Of a stretch of DNA of 64,000 nucleotides, positions 60,585 through 64,000 are shown piece by piece (the first letter of the stretch is position 1; the number at the start of each line of letters is the position of its first letter). The notes under the pieces were generated by a model. It was not told the DNA's origin. It saw nothing but the letters and a program-made list of their open reading frames with translations, and made no database searches. Location: positions 1 through 64,000 of the forward strand of contig NZ_JNYJ01000039.1 in NCBI RefSeq assembly GCF_000716715.1. Direction: 5' to 3'. A program made the position numbers and the translations under genes. The stretch comes from Dactylosporangium aurantiacum. GTDB lineage: Bacteria > Actinomycetota > Actinomycetes > Mycobacteriales > Micromonosporaceae.

Positions 60585-61255
60585 TCACGGTGGTGGTGGC
60601 CGACGACCAGACGGTGGTCCGGGAAGGCCTCGAGGTGCTGCTCGGCCTCCTCGACGACGTCGAGGTCGTCGGCGCGGCCCGCGACGGCGACGAGGCGGTG
60701 GCGCTCGTCGCCGCGCACACCCCCGACGTGGTCCTCATGGACCTGCGGATGCCGGGCTGCGACGGGGTCACCGCGACGGCCAGGATCCGGGCCGCGCACC
60801 CGTCGACGCGGGTCGTGGTGCTGACGACGTACGCCGACGACGCCGACGTCCTCGCCGCGATGCGGGCCGGGGCCCTCGGGTACCTGACGAAGGACGCCGG
60901 GCGGGCGCAGATCGCCCAGGCGGTGCGGGCGGCGGCGAACGGGCAGGCGTACCTCGACCCGGCCGCCCACCACACCCTCGTCACCGCCGCCACGTCCACC
61001 ACCGCCGCCGGCGAAAGCACCGCCGCCGGCGAAAGCACCGCCGCCGGGAAGCCGCCGCCGGACGGGTTGACGGCGCGGGAGGCGGAGGTCCTCGGCCTCA
61101 TCGCCGCCGGGCTGTCCAACCGGGAGATCGCCAAGCGGCTCTACGTGACCGAGGTGACCGTCAAGTCGCACGTGAACCGGCTCTTCGCCAAGACCGGGGT
61201 CCGCGACCGGGCCCAGGCGGTCCGGTACGCGTACGAGCACGGCCTGACCGCGTAG
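60581..61255 (+). CDS. NarL/FixJ-type response regulator
   Basis: A 224-residue regulator. Receiver domain about 1-120 with acidic pair VVVADDQ, phospho-acceptor Asp in [11 protein letters not shown] near 54, Thr in [10 protein letters not shown] and Lys in [10 protein letters not shown] linker holds three tandem TAAGES-like units (about 143-160). LuxR-type HTH at about 160-220 ([34 protein letters not shown]). Partner of the kinase encoded just upstream with a 4-bp overlap. Confidence 0.95.
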   Translation: MITVVVADDQTVVREGLEVLLGLLDDVEVVGAARDGDEAVALVAAHTPDVVLMDLRMPGCDGVTATARIRAAHPSTRVVVLTTYADDADVLAAMRAGALGYLTKDAGRAQIAQAVRAAANGQAYLDPAAHHTLVTAATSTTAAGESTAAGESTAAGKPPPDGLTAREAEVLGLIAAGLSNREIAKRLYVTEVTVKSHVNRLFAKTGVRDRAQAVRYAYEHGLTA

Positions 61256-61268
61256 CGCCCGGCGCCGC

Positions 61269-63044
61269 TCAGCCGACGTCGTGCGCCTGCAGCCACAGCT
61301 CCAGCAGGCCCAGCTGCCACAGCTTGTTGGCGCCGGTGCGTTCGGTGTGCTGGTCGGGGTGGCGCAGCAGCTCCTCGACGAACGCGGGCTGGAACAGGCC
61401 GCGCTGCTTCGCCGTCGGGCTGGTGAGCACGTCGGCGACGAGGTCGAGCAGCGGCCCGTCCAGGTGGCGCAGCGCCGGCACCGGGAAGTACCCCTTCGGC
61501 CGGTCGATGACGTCGGCCGGCACCAGGTCCCGGGCCAGCTCCTTGAGGATGCCCTTGCCGCCGTGGGCCGCCTTCAGCGCCGGCGGGCACTTCGCGGCGA
61601 GCGCGACGAGGTCCTGGTCGAGGAACGGGGTGCGCAGCTCCAGACCCCACGCCATGCTCATCGTGTCGACGCGTTTCACCGGGTCGTCCGGCATGAGCAG
61701 GTGCGTGTCGAGGCGCAGCGCCGCGTCGAGGGCGGTGTCGGCGCCGGGCGCGGCGAGGTGCGCGGCGACGAGGTCGCGGCTCACGTCCCGGTCGCACAGG
61801 TAGTCGGGGTCGAGCACCTCGGCGAGCTCGGCGTGGTCCCGGTCGAAGAACGCCCCGGCGAACACGTCGAGGGCGGCGTCGCGGGGCGCGGTGGCCAGCG
61901 GCGCGTGGTAGCGGTACCCGGCGAAGACCTCGTCGGCGCCCTGCCCGGACTGGGCGACCTTCACGTGCTGCGACACCTGCTGGCACAGCAGGTAGAACGC
62001 GACGACGTCGTGGGTGCCGAGGGGCTCGGTCATGGCGGCGACGCTGCGTTCGACGGCCGGCATCAGCTCGTCGTCGGGGATCCGGATGCGGTGGTGGTCG
62101 GTGCCGAACGCGTCGGCGACGACGTCGGAGTAGCGGAACTCGTCGCCGCCCTCGCCGGCCGCGGACTCGAAGCCGATGCTGAACGTGCGCAGGTCGCGCT
62201 GGCCGGCCTCGGCGAGCAGGGCGACGATGAGGCTCGAGTCGAGGCCGCCGGACAGCAGGACCCCGACGGGCACGTCGGCGACGAGGCGCCGCCGCACGGC
62301 GGTGCGCAGCGCCGCGGTCAGCTCGGCCTTCCAGTCGGCGGCGTCCATCACCGGGTCGCGCACGTAGTCGGGCTGCCAGTAGACGCGATCGCGGGTGCGC
62401 CCGTCGGCCTCGACGACCCGGACGGTCGCTGGTGGCAGCTTGCTGATCCCGGCCAGGACGGTGTGGGTGCCGGGCACGATCGAGTGCCAGGTGAAGTAGT
62501 GGTGCAGCCCGACCGGGTCGAGGCTGGTGTCGACGTCGCCGGCGCGCAGCAGGGCGGGCAGCGTCGAGGCGAACCGCAGGCCGCCGGGGCGCGGCGCGAG
62601 GTACAGCGGTTTGATGCCGAGCCGGTCGCGGGCCAGGACGAGGCGGCGGCGGTGCCGGTCGACCAGGGCGACGGCGAACATGCCGACGAGGTGCTCGACG
62701 AACCGCTCGCCCCACCGGTGGTACGCCGCGATGATCACCTCGGTGTCGCTGGTGGAGCGGAACGCGTAGCCGCCGGCGGCGAGCTCGTCGCGCAGCTCAC
62801 GGTAGTTGTAGACGCATCCGTTGAACACGATCGCGATGCCGTGCCGCTCGTCGAGCATCGGCTGGGCGCCGGCGTCGGACAGGTCGATGACGCTGAGCCG
62901 GCGGTGGCCGAGGGCGGCCCAGCCGTCGTGCCACAGTCCCCTGCCGTCGGGTCCGCGGGGCTCCATGGCCGCGGTCATGCCGGCGACGATCCCGAGGTCG
63001 GCCGGAACACCGTCGAAGCGGACCTCGCCGCCGATGCCACACAT
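61269..63044 (-). CDS. Asparagine synthase-type glutamine amidotransferase, N-acetylglutaminylglutamine amidotransferase-like
   Basis: A 591-residue enzyme. Class II glutaminase half (about 1-215) with nucleophile Cys2 in MCGIGGEVRFDG, MEPRGPDGRG and VFNGCVYNYRELRDEL; synthetase half (about 230-590) with the PP-loop LLSGGLDSSLIVAL near 260 and QSGQGADEVFAGYRYHAP. Length and the details GTHDVVAFYLLCQQVSQHVK and VDTSLDPVGLHHYFTWHSIVP match the group acting in N-acetylglutaminylglutamine amide (an osmolyte) synthesis better than classic AsnB. The usual GNAT/ATP-grasp partner is not visible in the window; it could lie beyond the right edge. Plain asparagine synthase remains possible. Confidence 0.85.
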   Translation of the reverse strand: MCGIGGEVRFDGVPADLGIVAGMTAAMEPRGPDGRGLWHDGWAALGHRRLSVIDLSDAGAQPMLDERHGIAIVFNGCVYNYRELRDELAAGGYAFRSTSDTEVIIAAYHRWGERFVEHLVGMFAVALVDRHRRRLVLARDRLGIKPLYLAPRPGGLRFASTLPALLRAGDVDTSLDPVGLHHYFTWHSIVPGTHTVLAGISKLPPATVRVVEADGRTRDRVYWQPDYVRDPVMDAADWKAELTAALRTAVRRRLVADVPVGVLLSGGLDSSLIVALLAEAGQRDLRTFSIGFESAAGEGGDEFRYSDVVADAFGTDHHRIRIPDDELMPAVERSVAAMTEPLGTHDVVAFYLLCQQVSQHVKVAQSGQGADEVFAGYRYHAPLATAPRDAALDVFAGAFFDRDHAELAEVLDPDYLCDRDVSRDLVAAHLAAPGADTALDAALRLDTHLLMPDDPVKRVDTMSMAWGLELRTPFLDQDLVALAAKCPPALKAAHGGKGILKELARDLVPADVIDRPKGYFPVPALRHLDGPLLDLVADVLTSPTAKQRGLFQPAFVEELLRHPDQHTERTGANKLWQLGLLELWLQAHDVG

Positions 63045-63116
63045 GCTGTTGTCCGCTCCCCTGCTCGGGATGTACTGGTGATGGGGTCGTGCTGCCGGTA
63101 CGCCGCCGGCCCGGGC

Positions 63117-63350
63117 TCAGATCGGCGGGAGGCCGCCGGGCACGGGCTGGGCGAGCCGGTCACCCGCCGCGTCACGGTCGGTCCGGTCCTCGACCTCGGC
63201 GTCGGCGAGCTGGGCCCGGAACGTGTCGATGCCGGCGAGCGCGGACGCCTTGTGCCGGTACGTGCCGCTGGCCGCGACGACCTCACCACTGTCGGTGAGC
63301 AGCCGGAAGCGGAACCGTCCGTTCGGGATCCGCACCAGGACGATCTTCAT
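63117..63350 (-). CDS. DUF1508 (YegP-like) small protein
   Basis: A 77-residue protein beginning MKIVLVRIPNGRFRFRLLTD and continuing SGEVVAASGTYRHKASALAG, the strand-turn-strand and helix pattern of DUF1508/YegP domains, followed by an acidic end. AGGAGGTG lies before the ATG, the strongest ribosome site in the area. Its start overlaps the reading frame of the upstream methyltransferase by 68 bp. Confidence 0.75.
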   Translation of the reverse strand: MKIVLVRIPNGRFRFRLLTDSGEVVAASGTYRHKASALAGIDTFRAQLADAEVEDRTDRDAAGDRLAQPVPGGLPPI

Positions 63351-64000
63351 CGGGGCACCTCCTGAGGTTCCCGTACCCGCTGACCGGCGCGGCGGAACAT
63401 CCACGGCCCGGGGTGCGGAAGAACAGCATCGGGTTGCGCGACGCGGCGGCGTGCACGGGGGCGGCGAGGCGCAGCTTGCGTTTGAGGCCCAGCAGCCGGT
63501 CGTGGGTGTCGGGGTCGGCGGCGCTGGACGCGGTCAGGTGGCCGATGCCGCGGCGGCGCAGCCAGCCGAGCACGACGGCGCCCTCACCCACCGGGCCCGG
63601 GCGGCGGTGGTGGTAGACGTCGTGGACGGCGACGGCGGCGCCCGGCGGGAGCCGTTCGAGGATCGCGGTGGTGTACCAGCGGGCGAAGCGCGCCGTGTGC
63701 GCCGCGTCGAGCAGCACGAACCCGGGGTCGGCGGGCAGCGGGCGGCGGCGTGCGTCGCCGGGGGTGAACCGCCAGCGGTCGCCGGCGAGCGCGGCGGGGA
63801 CGTGACGGGCGGCGGCGTCGGTGAGGTCGTAGCTGTGCAGCACCCCGCCGTCGCCGCCGGCGGTGGCGTTGTCGCGCAGGGCCCGCAGCAGCCACGTGGT
63901 GGACCAGCCGCGGGCCGCGCCGAGCTCCAGCACGGTGCGCGGGCGCAGCGCCCGGACCGTCAGGTAGCTGATCTCGGCCTCCACGTCGTCGAGGCGGGGC
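63283..64000 (-). CDS. Class I SAM-dependent methyltransferase (partial, runs off window)
   Basis: Reads inward from the right edge; the start is outside or at a GTG at 63984. The visible 239 codons contain motif I as VLELGAARGWSTTWLLRAL, VLHSYDLTD (acidic end of strand 2), GFVLLDAAHTARFARWYT and GAAVAVHDVYHH, as in CmcI/MDMPI-like small-molecule or sugar methyltransferases (Methyltransf_24 type). The last 40 residues beyond MLFFRTPG are low-similarity and overlap the DUF1508 gene, so the true stop may have been lost by a frameshift near 63400. Confidence 0.75.
   Translation of the reverse strand, partial: PRLDDVEAEISYLTVRALRPRTVLELGAARGWSTTWLLRALRDNATAGGDGGVLHSYDLTDAAARHVPAALAGDRWRFTPGDARRRPLPADPGFVLLDAAHTARFARWYTTAILERLPPGAAVAVHDVYHHRRPGPVGEGAVVLGWLRRRGIGHLTASSAADPDTHDRLLGLKRKLRLAAPVHAAASRNPMLFFRTPGRGCSAAPVSGYGNLRRCPDEDRPGADPERTVPLPAAHRQW

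Overview
The window is 64 kb of very GC-rich DNA (third codon positions almost all G or C, many GTG and TTG starts, four-base ATGA/GTGA gene overlaps). Gene content and style point to a filamentous actinomycete, most likely of the Micromonosporaceae (Actinoplanes/Micromonospora type); the family-level placement is inference. No tRNA, rRNA, phage, plasmid or CRISPR locus was seen. It looks like a chromosomal segment rich in regulators and secreted enzymes, with two decayed IS5-family remnants (1-120 and about 31985-32446).

Layout. 1-0.95 kb: IS5 transposase tail and a degenerate array with a period of about 120 bp. 0.95-11.4 kb: glucose-6-phosphate dehydrogenase (zwf), a Gln/Arg/Asp-rich coiled-coil protein, an FAD-linked oxidase, a 1256-residue SARP/ATPase/LuxR regulator, an Mth938-type protein, a small P-loop kinase and a luciferase-like monooxygenase/FMN reductase pair. 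11.4-12.0 kb: remnants of an ectoine synthase and a GNAT gene plus a 22-bp tandem array. 12.0-14.6 kb: three-gene ABC-2 exporter. 14.6-18.6 kb: NrtR-like NUDIX regulator divergent from an SPFH protein, an NAD-kinase-like protein and an unknown 348-residue protein, with a promoter/operator palindrome between them. 18.6-19.2 kb: minisatellites. 19.2-22.9 kb: RibD/DHFR-like reductase and FAD oxidase divergent from a MocR regulator. 22.9-27.7 kb: LacI regulator and a secreted beta-glucan locus (GH16 with three discoidin domains, discoidin-DUF1996) with GAGAGCGCTCTC operators. 27.7-31.5 kb: GNAT, sigma/anti-sigma pair, MerR and its MFS pump. 32.4-36.3 kb: 6-phosphogluconate dehydrogenase and an NRAMP-related transporter with two PRC-barrel proteins. 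36.3-43.1 kb: sulfotransferase, LCP protein, pectate lyase, transglutaminase, DUF3307 protein and a TetR-controlled membrane/DCC operon. 43.2-47.6 kb: ergothioneine operon egtABCD. 47.7-51.3 kb: Ser/Thr kinase with a (Glu-Pro)44 tract and a tyrosine-phosphatase-like partner. 51.3-54.2 kb: GH3 glucosidase and divergent TetR. 54.2-58.7 kb: an enlarged branched-polyamine-synthase-like protein and an M4 metalloprotease. 58.8-61.3 kb: membrane protein plus NarL-type two-component pair. 61.3-64.0 kb: asparagine-synthase-type amidotransferase, a DUF1508 protein and a methyltransferase running off the window.

How it works together. Many units are a regulator next to its targets: LacI with GH16, MocR with the FAD oxidase, MerR with the MFS pump, TetR with GH3, TetR with the DCC operon, NUDIX with SPFH. 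GH16, GH3, pectate lyase, M4 protease and the DUF1996 protein fit a soil saprophyte living on plant or fungal polymers. zwf, gnd, ergothioneine synthesis and the NAD-kinase-like locus share a redox/NADP theme.

Most notable: the NUDIX/SPFH/NAD-kinase-like locus, the NRAMP relative lacking the usual metal-site motifs beside PRC-barrel genes, the enlarged BpsA-like protein, and a recurring architecture in which short tandem arrays grow outward from a stop codon (three places). Several start codons sit 7-8 nt after a TANNNT hexamer, suggesting leaderless transcripts.
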